A stretch of DNA of 64,000 bases from Glycocaulis albus (GTDB lineage: Bacteria > Pseudomonadota > Alphaproteobacteria > Caulobacterales > Maricaulaceae), in the NCBI RefSeq assembly GCF_014639075.1, contig NZ_BMFS01000003.1:186001-250000 (forward strand), in the 5' to 3' direction. A program made the translations under genes and the position numbers. The notes under the pieces are model-generated. The model was not told the origin of the DNA. It made no database searches and was given only the letters and a program-made list of their open reading frames with translations. This document shows positions 9,939-19,555 of this stretch, one piece after another; within the stretch, counting starts at the first letter, position 1; each line of letters begins with the position of its first letter.

Positions 9939-11540
9939 ATGCGGCTGTTGCGCAATCTGGGGGTTATCAGCATTCTCACGCTGGTGAGCCGCATCGCCGG
10001 ACTGGCGCGCGAGATTCTCACCGCCGCCAGGCTGGGTGCCGGGCCGGTTGCCGATACCTTCTTCCAGGCCATGACCATTCCCAACACGTTCCGGCGTGTC
10101 CTGGCCGAAGGGGCATTCAATGCGGCCTTCGTGCCGCTTTATGCCCGCGAGCTTGAGGACAAGGACCGGGCGGAGGCCGACCGGTTTGCTTCCGAGGCCC
10201 TGTCCTTCATGGCGACGTTTACCGCCCTTCTCGTGATCGCCTTCCAGGTGTTTGCGCCGTGGCTGGCCTATGTCTTCTTTCCCGGGCGGATAGGTGATCC
10301 CGACGGCATGATGCTGGCCGTCCTGCTGTTGCAGATCATGATGCCATACCTCCTGGCCATGGTGGTGACAGCGCTCATTTCCGGCGGGCTGAACAGTAAC
10401 GGCCGGTTCGCAGCGGCTGCCGGGGCGCCGGTCCTGCTCAACATCGCCATGATAGGCGTTCTGCTGTTCGATCTGGGTCCGCCCGAAGAGCTGGTCATCT
10501 GGCTGGCCTTCTCGGTGACGGCGTCGGGTGTGCTGCAGGTGGCCCTGCTGTGGACGGCAGCGATGCGTGCAAAGCTGCGCTTACGCCTCCTGCCGCCCAA
10601 GCTGACCCCGCGCGTGAAGCGCCTGATTGCGCTTGGCATACCTGGCGCGCTGGCCGCCAGCGCCATGCAGGTCAATGTCGTCGTCACCTCTTCCATCGCC
10701 ACGCTGGAAGAGGGAGCGCGTTCCTGGCTGAACTATGCCGAGCGGCTCTATCAGCTTCCGCTGGGCATGATCGGTATCGCGATGGGCATCGCGCTCCTGC
10801 CCAATCTGACGCGGCGCGTACGTTCGGGTGACGAGGCGGGCGGGCATTTCGCCATGAACCGGTCGATCGAGATTGCTCTGGCCCTTACCCTTCCGGCATC
10901 CTTCGCCTTTCTGGCGATCCCCGAGCTGATAACGGCCGGGCTTTACCAGCGTGGCCAGTTTACCACGCTGGATACATCCAATACCGCCATCGCGCTGGCG
11001 ATCGCAGGTCTCGGCCTGCCCGCCTTTGTGCTGGTGAAGGTATTGGCGCCGGGCTTTTTCGCCCGTGAGGACACAAAAACCCCGATGCGCTTTGCGCTCG
11101 CGGCCGTGGCGGTGAATTTCGTGTTTGCGATCACATTGTTCTTCGGCGGGCTGGGTTTTGTCGGGCTGGCCATCGCCTCCAGCCTTGCCGGATGGGTGAA
11201 TGCGGGCCTGCTAGCCGTCACGCTGCGCGCACGCGGGCTTCTGGTCATTGACGCCCGCCTTGTCCGAACCGTGCCAAAGCTGCTGCTGGCCTCGCTCATC
11301 ATGGCGGCAGCGGTCTGGGTGCTGGCGCGGGTCCTGCCACAGGGCGTGGCAGGCCTTTTTCCCATGCTGGGGGCGAGCTTCCACACGCTGATCACGCTCT
11401 TGCTGGTCGCCGGGCTGGGCGCGGGCCTGTTCGGGGCTGCCTGCCTGGCCCTTGGCGCAGTGCGGCCTTCCGAATTTGCAGAGGCACTGAAGCCACAGCG
11501 GGCCACCAAATCCCTGCCCGCAGGCGAGGATAATCCCTGA
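9939..11540 (+). CDS. murJ: Lipid II flippase MurJ (MviN)
   Basis: 533 residues with about 14 hydrophobic segments. MurJ moves lipid II across the inner membrane during peptidoglycan synthesis and belongs to the MOP exporter superfamily. The N-terminus (LRNLGVISILTLVSRIAGLAREILTAARLGAG, quoted here in parts: VSRIAGLAREIL) is the family hallmark, followed by GPVADTFFQAMTIPNTFRRVLAEGAFNAAFVPLY, whose core AEGAFNAAFVP is near invariant. It starts 4 nt after glnD and is very likely cotranscribed and translationally coupled. A GC-rich hairpin at 11572-11591 follows the gene but has no T-run. Confidence 0.97.
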   Translation: MRLLRNLGVISILTLVSRIAGLAREILTAARLGAGPVADTFFQAMTIPNTFRRVLAEGAFNAAFVPLYARELEDKDRAEADRFASEALSFMATFTALLVIAFQVFAPWLAYVFFPGRIGDPDGMMLAVLLLQIMMPYLLAMVVTALISGGLNSNGRFAAAAGAPVLLNIAMIGVLLFDLGPPEELVIWLAFSVTASGVLQVALLWTAAMRAKLRLRLLPPKLTPRVKRLIALGIPGALAASAMQVNVVVTSSIATLEEGARSWLNYAERLYQLPLGMIGIAMGIALLPNLTRRVRSGDEAGGHFAMNRSIEIALALTLPASFAFLAIPELITAGLYQRGQFTTLDTSNTAIALAIAGLGLPAFVLVKVLAPGFFAREDTKTPMRFALAAVAVNFVFAITLFFGGLGFVGLAIASSLAGWVNAGLLAVTLRARGLLVIDARLVRTVPKLLLASLIMAAAVWVLARVLPQGVAGLFPMLGASFHTLITLLLVAGLGAGLFGAACLALGAVRPSEFAEALKPQRATKSLPAGEDNP

Positions 11541-11644
11541 CAGGCGCGCGGCGCGCTTGAGCCTTGCCGCAGGCGCCGCTAAACCGGCGCCCTTGCGGGT
11601 CATTTCCCGCGCCCTGTTGTTCCCGTCATTCGAGTATCCAGCCC

Positions 11645-12682
11645 ATGAGCGACACCCCGACCGATTACAAAGGCCCTGAGCGCATCCTGTCCGGCATGCA
11701 GCCGACGGGCGCGCTGCATCTTGGCAATTATCTCGGGGCGCTGAAAAACTGGGTGGCGCTGCAGGAGCGCGGTGTGCCGTGCTTCTATTGCGTGGTGGAC
11801 ATGCACGCCATGACCATGCCGCACGATCCGGCCGCGCTGCCCGATGCCGTGCGCAATGTGGCGGCGGCCTATCTCGCCGCAGGCGTGGACCCGGCCCGCA
11901 GCGCGGTCTTTGCCCAGTCATCGGTGCGCGAACATGCGGAGCTCGCCTGGATATTCAACTGCGTAGCACGCCTGGGCTGGCTGGAGCGCATGACCCAGTT
12001 CAAGGACAAGGCGGGCAAGGATGCCGAGCGCGCGAGCGTCGGCCTTTTCACCTATCCTGTCCTGCAGGCGGCCGACATCCTCGTCTACAAGGCGACCCAT
12101 GTGCCGGTCGGCGAGGACCAGAAGCAGCATCTGGAGCTGTCGCGCGACATCGCCGCGCGCTTCAACCGTGATTTCGGCAAGGGCGAGGCGGTGTTCCCGC
12201 TGCCTGAACCCGTCATCATGCCCGATGGCGCGCGCATCATGTCGCTGAAAGACGGCACGGCGAAAATGTCCAAATCCGATCCCAGCGACAATGCCCGCAT
12301 CAACCTGGCGGACGATGCCGACACGATCGCCCGCAAGATCAGGAAGGCCAAGACCGACGCGGACGCCCTGCCCGCCAGCATCAAGGAGCTGGAGGGCCGT
12401 CCGGAAGCGAGGAATCTGGTCGGCATCTATGCGGCCCTGACCGGCAAGACCAGCCAGAGCGTTCTGGATGAATTTGCCGGGCAGGGATTTGGCGTGTTCA
12501 AGCCGCGCCTGGCCGAAGTGGCGGTGGAGTATCTTGCTCCCATCGCGGACACCTATGCGCGCCTCCTCTCCGATCGGGCCGAGATTGACCGTATCCTTGC
12601 CGCCGGAGCGGAAAAGGCGCGCTCTGTGGCAGAGCCTGTCATTGCCGAAGCGCGCGACCTGGTGGGCTACTGGCGCGGCTGA
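11645..12682 (+). CDS. trpS: Tryptophanyl-tRNA synthetase
   Basis: 345 residues. A class I aminoacyl-tRNA synthetase that charges tRNA-Trp in the cytoplasm. The HIGH-type signature appears as [17 protein letters not shown] near residue 20 and the KMSKS loop as [13 protein letters not shown] near residue 205. The start at 11645 ([10 protein letters not shown]) was chosen because the longer in-frame lead from 11564 is low-complexity and not family-like. It follows murJ by about 100 nt, a common alphaproteobacterial neighbourhood. Confidence 0.97.
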   Translation: MSDTPTDYKGPERILSGMQPTGALHLGNYLGALKNWVALQERGVPCFYCVVDMHAMTMPHDPAALPDAVRNVAAAYLAAGVDPARSAVFAQSSVREHAELAWIFNCVARLGWLERMTQFKDKAGKDAERASVGLFTYPVLQAADILVYKATHVPVGEDQKQHLELSRDIAARFNRDFGKGEAVFPLPEPVIMPDGARIMSLKDGTAKMSKSDPSDNARINLADDADTIARKIRKAKTDADALPASIKELEGRPEARNLVGIYAALTGKTSQSVLDEFAGQGFGVFKPRLAEVAVEYLAPIADTYARLLSDRAEIDRILAAGAEKARSVAEPVIAEARDLVGYWRG

Positions 12683-12860
12683 TCGCCGCCATGGCGTGAA
12701 AATTTACCGGCAGAGCTTGCGTATTGGCCCGGCGCGGACCACTTCTTGGCGTCAGGGGCTGGTGAGCTATCGCGGAGCGTTCACAAAATGGCCCCCGGGC
12801 AGCGTTCACACGCGCCCGATGATGATTGCTCCGCCAGAGGCCCTGTTGAACGGAATGTCC

Positions 12861-13535
12861 ATGACCCGCCCTGCCCCCCGCACCACCTTCTCCCACGCCC
12901 ATTTCCTTGCAGGCGCTGTCTCGGCAAGCGCCCTTCTTCTGGCCGCCTGCGGCGACTCCGTGACGCCTGCCGGTGATGAGGCTGCGCCGGAGGGCGCGCC
13001 CGTCCAGCAGGAAACGGCACCGGCCAGCAACGACAGCGCCGCGGCGCCTGAAATCATTGCGCCTGAAGTCCTGACCGGCTGGGTGCGCACCCCGCCGGGC
13101 GGGCGCGACGTAACCGCCGGTTATCTCACCTTGCGCGCGGGCGCGGAGGACGACCAGCTTGTCGGCGCGAGCTCGCCCATAGCCGCGCGCATTGAAATTC
13201 ACACCATGGAGGATGATGGCGAGGTGATGCGCATGCGCCAGGTCGAGGCTGTCGACCTGCCGGCCGGCACGGACGTCTCGCTGGCTCCGGGCGGAGATCA
13301 TCTCATGCTGTTTGGCGTCGATACCGCCTCTCTTGATGGCGAGGCGGAACTGACGCTGGAATTTGCCAGTGGCGCCACCAGCACGGTGCGCCTGCCCCTG
13401 AGCGCGTTTGCCCCGGAGGAAGATGCCGGAACCGCCGATCCGCACGCCGGGATGGATCATGGCGATGCATCCGAAGACGCGCATCATGGCGGCGATTATC
13501 ACGAACCCGCACCGGAAGAAGACGCAGGCGAGTAG
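12861..13535 (+). CDS. Copper chaperone PCu(A)C lipoprotein with His/Met-rich tail
   Basis: About 224 residues. A signal peptide ends in a lipobox (LLAAC, Cys30), predicting a lipid-anchored periplasmic protein. The core is a PCuAC domain, which binds Cu(I) through His and Met and delivers it to cytochrome oxidase: IEIHTM, then VMRMRQVEAVDLPAG and GGDHLMLFGV are the expected ligand segments. The C-terminus is an unusual His/Met/Asp-rich tail (HAGMDHGDASEDAHHGGDYH), probably an extra metal-binding site. ATG 12861 was preferred because GGA lies 6 nt upstream; in-frame ATGs at 12855 and 12819 are alternatives. It is followed by a strong terminator. Confidence 0.88.
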   Translation: MTRPAPRTTFSHAHFLAGAVSASALLLAACGDSVTPAGDEAAPEGAPVQQETAPASNDSAAAPEIIAPEVLTGWVRTPPGGRDVTAGYLTLRAGAEDDQLVGASSPIAARIEIHTMEDDGEVMRMRQVEAVDLPAGTDVSLAPGGDHLMLFGVDTASLDGEAELTLEFASGATSTVRLPLSAFAPEEDAGTADPHAGMDHGDASEDAHHGGDYHEPAPEEDAGE

Positions 13536-13554
13536 ACACGCCAGCTGAACGCAT

Positions 13555-13586
13555 AACGCCGCCGGAGATCATCCGGCGGCGTTTTT
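13555..13586 (+). terminator. Rho-independent terminator after the PCuAC gene
   Basis: Perfect 11-bp stem (acgccgccgga / tccggcggcgt) with a 5-nt loop (gatca), followed by a run of five T. It lies 20 nt past the stop codon and closes the trpS-side plus-strand block before the accessory islet. Confidence 0.93.
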
Positions 13587-13660
13587 GTGTGGGCCTGTTC
13601 TCCGCCACTGCCTTTCGCTAGAAACGTAGCGAGACACTACCAGATGTCGCGGGGGAGTGA

Positions 13661-14629
13661 GTGGCCGATCAGACGCAAGTCGGAACGAATTGGAGCGATG
13701 CAGAGCTCGACGCCATAATCGGCGACTATTTCCTCATGCTCGCAGCAGAGCTATCGGGGCAACCCTACGTTAAGTCGCATCATGCCAAGGCCCTGATGGA
13801 GGCTATCGGTCGGACCCATCGCTCCGTCGAGTTTAAACATATGAACATCTCGGCGGTTCTAGGCGAACTCGGCATGCCGACCATCCGCGGCTACCGCCCG
13901 AAGCGGAATTATCAGAACGCGATTTTTGATGCGGTGGACCGCTATGTCACCGCTCACCCCGAAGTTTTGGATTGGGGCGGGGTGGGAGTGGGCCTCGTGC
14001 ACACCGCCTCCCACGTACCCGAAGAAGCCGGACTTTTCGGAATGCATGAAGCGTCGGCGATGTTTGTGCACGAAGAGTCCTTCCCGCCGAGACGCTCCCC
14101 GGAAGATGCCAAAACTTTCGCGAGGCCTGAACCGCAGACGATTGTCATCGACGACAGCCCGCCAGTACCCGGCGCGCCGAGAGCGCCGCGTCCACCGGGC
14201 CTTGAGCGTCTCGTGCGCAAGTTCGATCCTGTTACACGAGACTTCCGCAACCGCCAGCTCGGCCTTGCTGGCGAATCCATGTTGGTCGACTTCGAACGCC
14301 GCAGGCTGGAGAAGCTCGACCGTCCAGATCTCGCTAGAAAGGTGCGCTGGGTGTCGCAGGAGGATGGTGATGGCGCTGGCTACGACATCCATTCCTTTAA
14401 CGCACGCGGCGAAGATCGCTTGCTGGAAGTAAAAACAACGCGCGGGCCGCGCACGACGCCCTTCTTCCTCACGCGCAATGAGGTTTCACTGGCTGAGGAA
14501 AGACCGGATAGCTTCCGGCTCTGCCGGCTCTACGAGGTTGCTCAGGCGCCACGCTTGTTTCGCGTGAAGCCGCCACTCGACTCTAACCTCACGCTGGAGC
14601 CGGAAGCGTGGCGGGCGTCGGTAGGTTAG
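13661..14629 (+). CDS. DUF3883 domain protein, putative restriction-type nuclease
   Basis: 322 residues, GTG start with a strong RBS (cgggggag) just upstream. Residues about 10-100 (WSDAELDAIIGDYFLML; EFKHMNISAVLGELGMPTI; GYRPKRNYQNAI) match an N-terminal module that I recall from McrA-like and other restriction-associated proteins. Residues about 190-300 are a DUF3883 domain: GLAGE (Glu205), GAGYDIHSF (Asp242) and LLEVKTTRG (Glu256, Lys258), the D...ExK spacing of PD-(D/E)XK nucleases. Such proteins often occur in defence islands, but cleavage activity here is inference. Base composition is visibly lower in GC than neighbours, and gene order around it (trpS/PCuAC to lepA) suggests an insertion. 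Confidence 0.75.
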   Translation: MADQTQVGTNWSDAELDAIIGDYFLMLAAELSGQPYVKSHHAKALMEAIGRTHRSVEFKHMNISAVLGELGMPTIRGYRPKRNYQNAIFDAVDRYVTAHPEVLDWGGVGVGLVHTASHVPEEAGLFGMHEASAMFVHEESFPPRRSPEDAKTFARPEPQTIVIDDSPPVPGAPRAPRPPGLERLVRKFDPVTRDFRNRQLGLAGESMLVDFERRRLEKLDRPDLARKVRWVSQEDGDGAGYDIHSFNARGEDRLLEVKTTRGPRTTPFFLTRNEVSLAEERPDSFRLCRLYEVAQAPRLFRVKPPLDSNLTLEPEAWRASVG

Positions 14630-14741
14630 AAATTGACCCTTTATGGAACATAGCCGTAGGGCATTGCGTTTCGCGTTGCAGTTGCGTTTTAGAGTTTTTA
14701 CTATTTTCCCTCAGCGAGCGACGTTCGAGGTTACAAGATCA

Positions 14742-14975
14742 ATGCACTCTGATCGCGAGAGATTCCGTGGCTGGCTGAACGCAGCTAACCAGTGCCTACT
14801 TCGAGACTATCTGATCGATTTCCATGATGCGGGACTCGAATCGGATGACCTTGAGCGATACTTCGCAGCTTTCGAAATGCCGCACGAATTCGTGCAATTC
14901 TACGCCTATAAGTACGACCTTCATTGGTTTGATGAATATACGGGCACAGTGGGTCCGATGAGGCGAATTTTATGA
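14742..14975 (+). CDS. Small hypothetical protein
   Basis: 77 residues from ATG 14742 (MHSDRERFRGWLNAANQ), with gagg about 11 nt upstream; an in-frame ATG at 14643 would give 110 residues, but the extra lead looks non-coding. The protein is acidic and aromatic-rich (FVQFYAYKYDLHWFDEY), with no membrane segment or motif I recognise. It follows the DUF3883 gene on the same strand within the lower-GC islet, so it may be its partner, but nothing in the sequence proves that. Convergent with lepA. Confidence 0.5.
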   Translation: MHSDRERFRGWLNAANQCLLRDYLIDFHDAGLESDDLERYFAAFEMPHEFVQFYAYKYDLHWFDEYTGTVGPMRRIL

Positions 14976-14994
14976 AAGCCTCTCGCGGCAATTC

Positions 14995-16803
<1,809 letters not shown>

Positions 16804-16868
16804 GGGCGGGGAAGTAGCACTGCCGGGGCCTTGCGCCAAGCGTATTAGGCGGCGCAGCAGGCGGGACT

Positions 16869-16887
16869 TTAAATCGTCACGATTTAA
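16869..16887. promoter_or_regulatory. Perfect 19-bp palindrome between lepA and the BLUF gene
   Basis: Nine-base half sites (ttaaatcgt / acgatttaa) flank a single central C. It lies 66 nt upstream of the BLUF start and 66 nt upstream of lepA, the right place for an operator acting on either promoter. The AT-rich ends stand out in GC-rich surroundings. The TTAA spacing (11) does not fit CtrA (7). The binding protein is unknown. Confidence 0.6.
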
Positions 16888-16952
16888 GGCTTATCTGTTG
16901 CCGGGATCGGGTGTGACAGGGGGCGGCGCAAGCCGACCCGATAAGGACATAC

Positions 16953-17414
16953 ATGAATATTTCACGCCTTGTTTATATCAGCACGGCCCACCCGGACCTG
17001 ATGCTGGCTGATCTCGACAGCATTCTGGAGACGGCACGCACGCGTAATGCGGCCGAAAACATTACCGGACTGCTGGTGTTCAACGGTTTCAACTTCATGC
17101 AGCTGCTGGAAGGACCAGCGGAAAGTGTGGAGCGCATATTCGCCTCCATCTGCAATGACGGGCGCCATACCGGCGTGGTCCGTGTCATGTCCGGCGAGAC
17201 AGATGCACGGGTGTTTGGCGACTGGGCGATGGCCTATGCCCGAACCGGTTCGGGGAGCGGGGCAGGCGCGTTCGCGCTGACCACGGATGCGCTCAAGGCC
17301 TACCTGCCCGAGGAGCTGCCGACCGATCTGCACATGCTGCTGGTCAGCTTCAACACCATGTCCGCCTTCGATGTGCGCCCGCCGGCTGGCGAGGACGTTC
17401 AGCCCGCGCAGTAG
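16953..17414 (+). CDS. Short BLUF-domain blue-light photoreceptor
   Basis: 153 residues. BLUF proteins bind FAD and switch state by hydrogen-bond rearrangement under blue light. The domain fills residues 1-100: Tyr8 (LVYISTA), Asn32 and Gln50 (NGFNFMQLLEG), and Trp91/Met93 (DWAMAY). The spacings Asn-Gln 18 and Gln-Trp 41 equal those of AppA (45, 63, 104), so all photocycle residues are present. No output domain is attached; the last about 50 residues are a short C-terminal cap, as in PixD/Slr1694-type proteins, which signal through partner proteins. Partner and output are unknown here. The upstream palindrome may regulate it. Confidence 0.93.
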   Translation: MNISRLVYISTAHPDLMLADLDSILETARTRNAAENITGLLVFNGFNFMQLLEGPAESVERIFASICNDGRHTGVVRVMSGETDARVFGDWAMAYARTGSGSGAGAFALTTDALKAYLPEELPTDLHMLLVSFNTMSAFDVRPPAGEDVQPAQ

Positions 17415-17471
17415 CGGAACGAACCGGGCAGCTCACGTATTGTTTCTCCAGACCTGGCCCGTCATCTGTCC

Positions 17472-17486
17472 TTAATCACGCCTTAA
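17472..17486. promoter_or_regulatory. CtrA-type binding site upstream of the DUF1134 gene
   Basis: Exact TTAA-N7-TTAA (N7 = tcacgcc), followed by CC as in many Caulobacter CtrA sites. It is 81 nt upstream of the DUF1134 start codon. CtrA is the cell-cycle master regulator of this lineage; its gene is not in the window, so binding is inferred from the motif only. Confidence 0.65.
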
Positions 17487-17567
17487 CCGGGGCGCAGCAT
17501 GGATGGTTGCGGGGCTGACAGGTGGCAGGCCCGCTTCCGGCCCTGCCTGTCCTTCACGGAGATTGCC

Positions 17568-18221
17568 ATGATGCGCCTTTCCACGATTTCCAGCCGCCCG
17601 GCGCGGCTTGCCGCCATCGCTGCAGCGTTGAGTCTTGTCATGGGCGCGTGCGCCACTGCGCCCGCGGGCAATGCACAAGCCCAGACCGGACAGCAGGATG
17701 CAGGCGAGCCGGGCGCGCAGGCCGCAGGCGAACGCCAGACCTATAACAGCACAGAAATAGTCGAGGCGGTGTCAGACTTCTTCGGCGTGACAGCTGAAGC
17801 TGCCGGGGTGCTGGTAGAGCGCATTTTCGCCGATCTGGGCGAGCCGGTCGGCTATATCATTGGCGAGGAAGCCTCCGGTGCGGTCGGTGTCGGCCTGCGC
17901 TACGGGCAGGGCGACATGGTGCTGCGCGGCGACACCGGCACGCAACGCGTCTACTGGCAGGGTCCGTCGGTGGGGTTTGATGCCGGCGGCAATGCGAGCC
18001 GGGTCTTCACCCTGATCTATGATCTTGAAGATCCCGACCGCATCTATCAGCGCTTTCCAGGCGTTGAAGGCACCGCCTATTTCATCGCCGGCCTTGGGGT
18101 GAACTATCAGCGGGCCGATTACATCACCTTGGCCCCGATCCGGTCCGGCGTCGGCTTCCGCGCAGGCGCCAATGTCGGCTATCTGGCCTATTCGCGGCGC
18201 CGCAATATCCTGCCCTTCTAG
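17568..18221 (+). CDS. DUF1134 (EipA-like) envelope-integrity protein
   Basis: 217 residues from ATG 17568, six nt after a GGAG. An N-terminal signal segment ends around LVMGACATAP; a Cys is present but the residues before it make a poor lipobox, so secreted or lipid-anchored forms are both possible. The rest is DUF1134 (VSDFFGVTAEAAGVLVERIF; GVGLRYGQG; VYWQGPSVGFDAGGNASRVF). The Brucella member EipA is a periplasmic protein needed for envelope stress resistance, and I recall it being described as under CtrA control, which fits the CtrA-type site upstream here. Its stop shares the tetranucleotide ctag with the convergent MFS gene. Confidence 0.85.
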   Translation: MMRLSTISSRPARLAAIAAALSLVMGACATAPAGNAQAQTGQQDAGEPGAQAAGERQTYNSTEIVEAVSDFFGVTAEAAGVLVERIFADLGEPVGYIIGEEASGAVGVGLRYGQGDMVLRGDTGTQRVYWQGPSVGFDAGGNASRVFTLIYDLEDPDRIYQRFPGVEGTAYFIAGLGVNYQRADYITLAPIRSGVGFRAGANVGYLAYSRRRNILPF

Positions 18222-19555
18222 CGGCCGGAGACGGGTTTCAGACTGACAGCCAGAATTACGGCTGCCAGGCTGCATAGCCCCAGAAACCCCAGCGCATATC
18301 CGGCACCGAAACTGAATGCGGTGCCGGATGCCGCCCCCATGATCAGCAGCAGGACGCCAATTACCGTGTTGGATACGGCCGTGTAGTGCGCGCGCGTTTC
18401 CTCGCTTGCCAGATCAACCAGATAGGTGGACCGGCCCAGACGCACGCCCTCATGGGCGAGCGATAGCAGGAACACGGCGCCGGCATAGAATACCGCCATC
18501 TCCGCCAGCGGCAGGCCAAGGAGCAAGGCGGCCAGGACGCACCCCGCGACAAGAGCCGCCAGCAGGCCTGCACCGGCCATGACCAGCCGGCTGGACGCGT
18601 CTGCGGCCCGGCCCCAGACCCAGCCGCCCAATGCGCTGGCCAGCGCACCGGCCAGCAGAAAGCCGCCAAGGCCTGACAGATCCGCGCCGGACTGTTCCTG
18701 TGCAATGGCAACGTAGAAGGGCGTGGCGAGCGCAGTGGATATCAGAAGCGCACGGACAAGGAGGAAATTACGCAAATCCGGCTCCCGCCAGACAAGGCCG
18801 AGTTGCTCCCTTACCGCGTCGAACGCGTTGACGCCGCCATCGGTCGAGCCCGGCGCTTCGGCGAGCAGGAGATAAAGGCCCGCCGCCAGCAACCACAACC
18901 CGGCAGCCACGCCCAGCAAGCCGGCAAAGAACAGTGCGCCCGGCTCGCTGCCATTGGCTTCCATGATCATCAGCCAGACGCCCAGCCCGCTGGCAGCGGC
19001 ACCGCCGAGGCTGGCACCGTACCCGGCCACCGCGCCGCGCCGGGCTTTTGAAACCGTCTTGCCCAGCACATCCTTGTAGGACACCGAGGAGACGCCCCGG
19101 CTGAGCGCAAACAGGGCGAGCGTTACCAGCACGCCAAGGCCGAGCGGCCAGCCTTCCAGTGTCAGCGCGCACAGCGCCATCAGCACAAGGGCAGCGGCCT
19201 GCCCGGCAGAGCCCAGAGACCAGAAGAATTTGCGGCGCGGCCGCTGGCGGATGATGCGGGCGATGAAGAGCTGGGGTAGCAGAGCCAGAGCCTCGCGCAC
19301 CGGCGAGAGAAGGCCGACGATCACGGCAGGCGCACCCAGAGCGGTCACCATCCAGGCGAGCACGATCTTGGGGTCCATAAGCCGGTCGCCGGTCTTGGTC
19401 AGGGACAGGACCAGGGCCGAAAGGACGAAATTGCGCGGCTGGTGCGCGCAGGCCTTGTCGGGGATGTCAGCGCACATCCGGCCCTCATCCTCATCGCGGA
19501 GGAGGGCATAGACGGGCCGAGCGGCCTTGTCGGCAATGTCTCCTGCCTGGTCCAA
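18218..19555 (-). CDS. MFS transporter
   Basis: 445 residues starting at TTG 19555, directly behind the pheT stop codon. The stretch DEDEGRMCADIPDKACAHQPRNF is, as far as I recall, conserved in this family ahead of the first membrane segment, which supports the upstream TTG start over internal ATGs. About 12 hydrophobic segments follow (GAPAVIVGLLSPVREALALLPQLFIA is a clear early one). The substrate is unknown; related proteins in marine alphaproteobacteria are annotated only as MFS permeases. Stop overlaps the convergent DUF1134 gene by 4 nt (ctag). Confidence 0.85.
   Translation of the reverse strand: MDQAGDIADKAARPVYALLRDEDEGRMCADIPDKACAHQPRNFVLSALVLSLTKTGDRLMDPKIVLAWMVTALGAPAVIVGLLSPVREALALLPQLFIARIIRQRPRRKFFWSLGSAGQAAALVLMALCALTLEGWPLGLGVLVTLALFALSRGVSSVSYKDVLGKTVSKARRGAVAGYGASLGGAAASGLGVWLMIMEANGSEPGALFFAGLLGVAAGLWLLAAGLYLLLAEAPGSTDGGVNAFDAVREQLGLVWREPDLRNFLLVRALLISTALATPFYVAIAQEQSGADLSGLGGFLLAGALASALGGWVWGRAADASSRLVMAGAGLLAALVAGCVLAALLLGLPLAEMAVFYAGAVFLLSLAHEGVRLGRSTYLVDLASEETRAHYTAVSNTVIGVLLLIMGAASGTAFSFGAGYALGFLGLCSLAAVILAVSLKPVSGR

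Noticed and set aside
11572-11591. GC-rich hairpin between murJ and trpS as a terminator
   Set aside because: Seven-bp stem but no T-run after it; may pause transcription at most.
16869-16887. Palindrome before BLUF as a CtrA site
   Set aside because: TTAA repeats are separated by 11 bases, not 7.
17416-17440. EcfG (general stress sigma) promoter ggaac...cgtat after the BLUF gene
   Set aside because: Spacer is 15 rather than 16-17 and the -10 is not CGTT.
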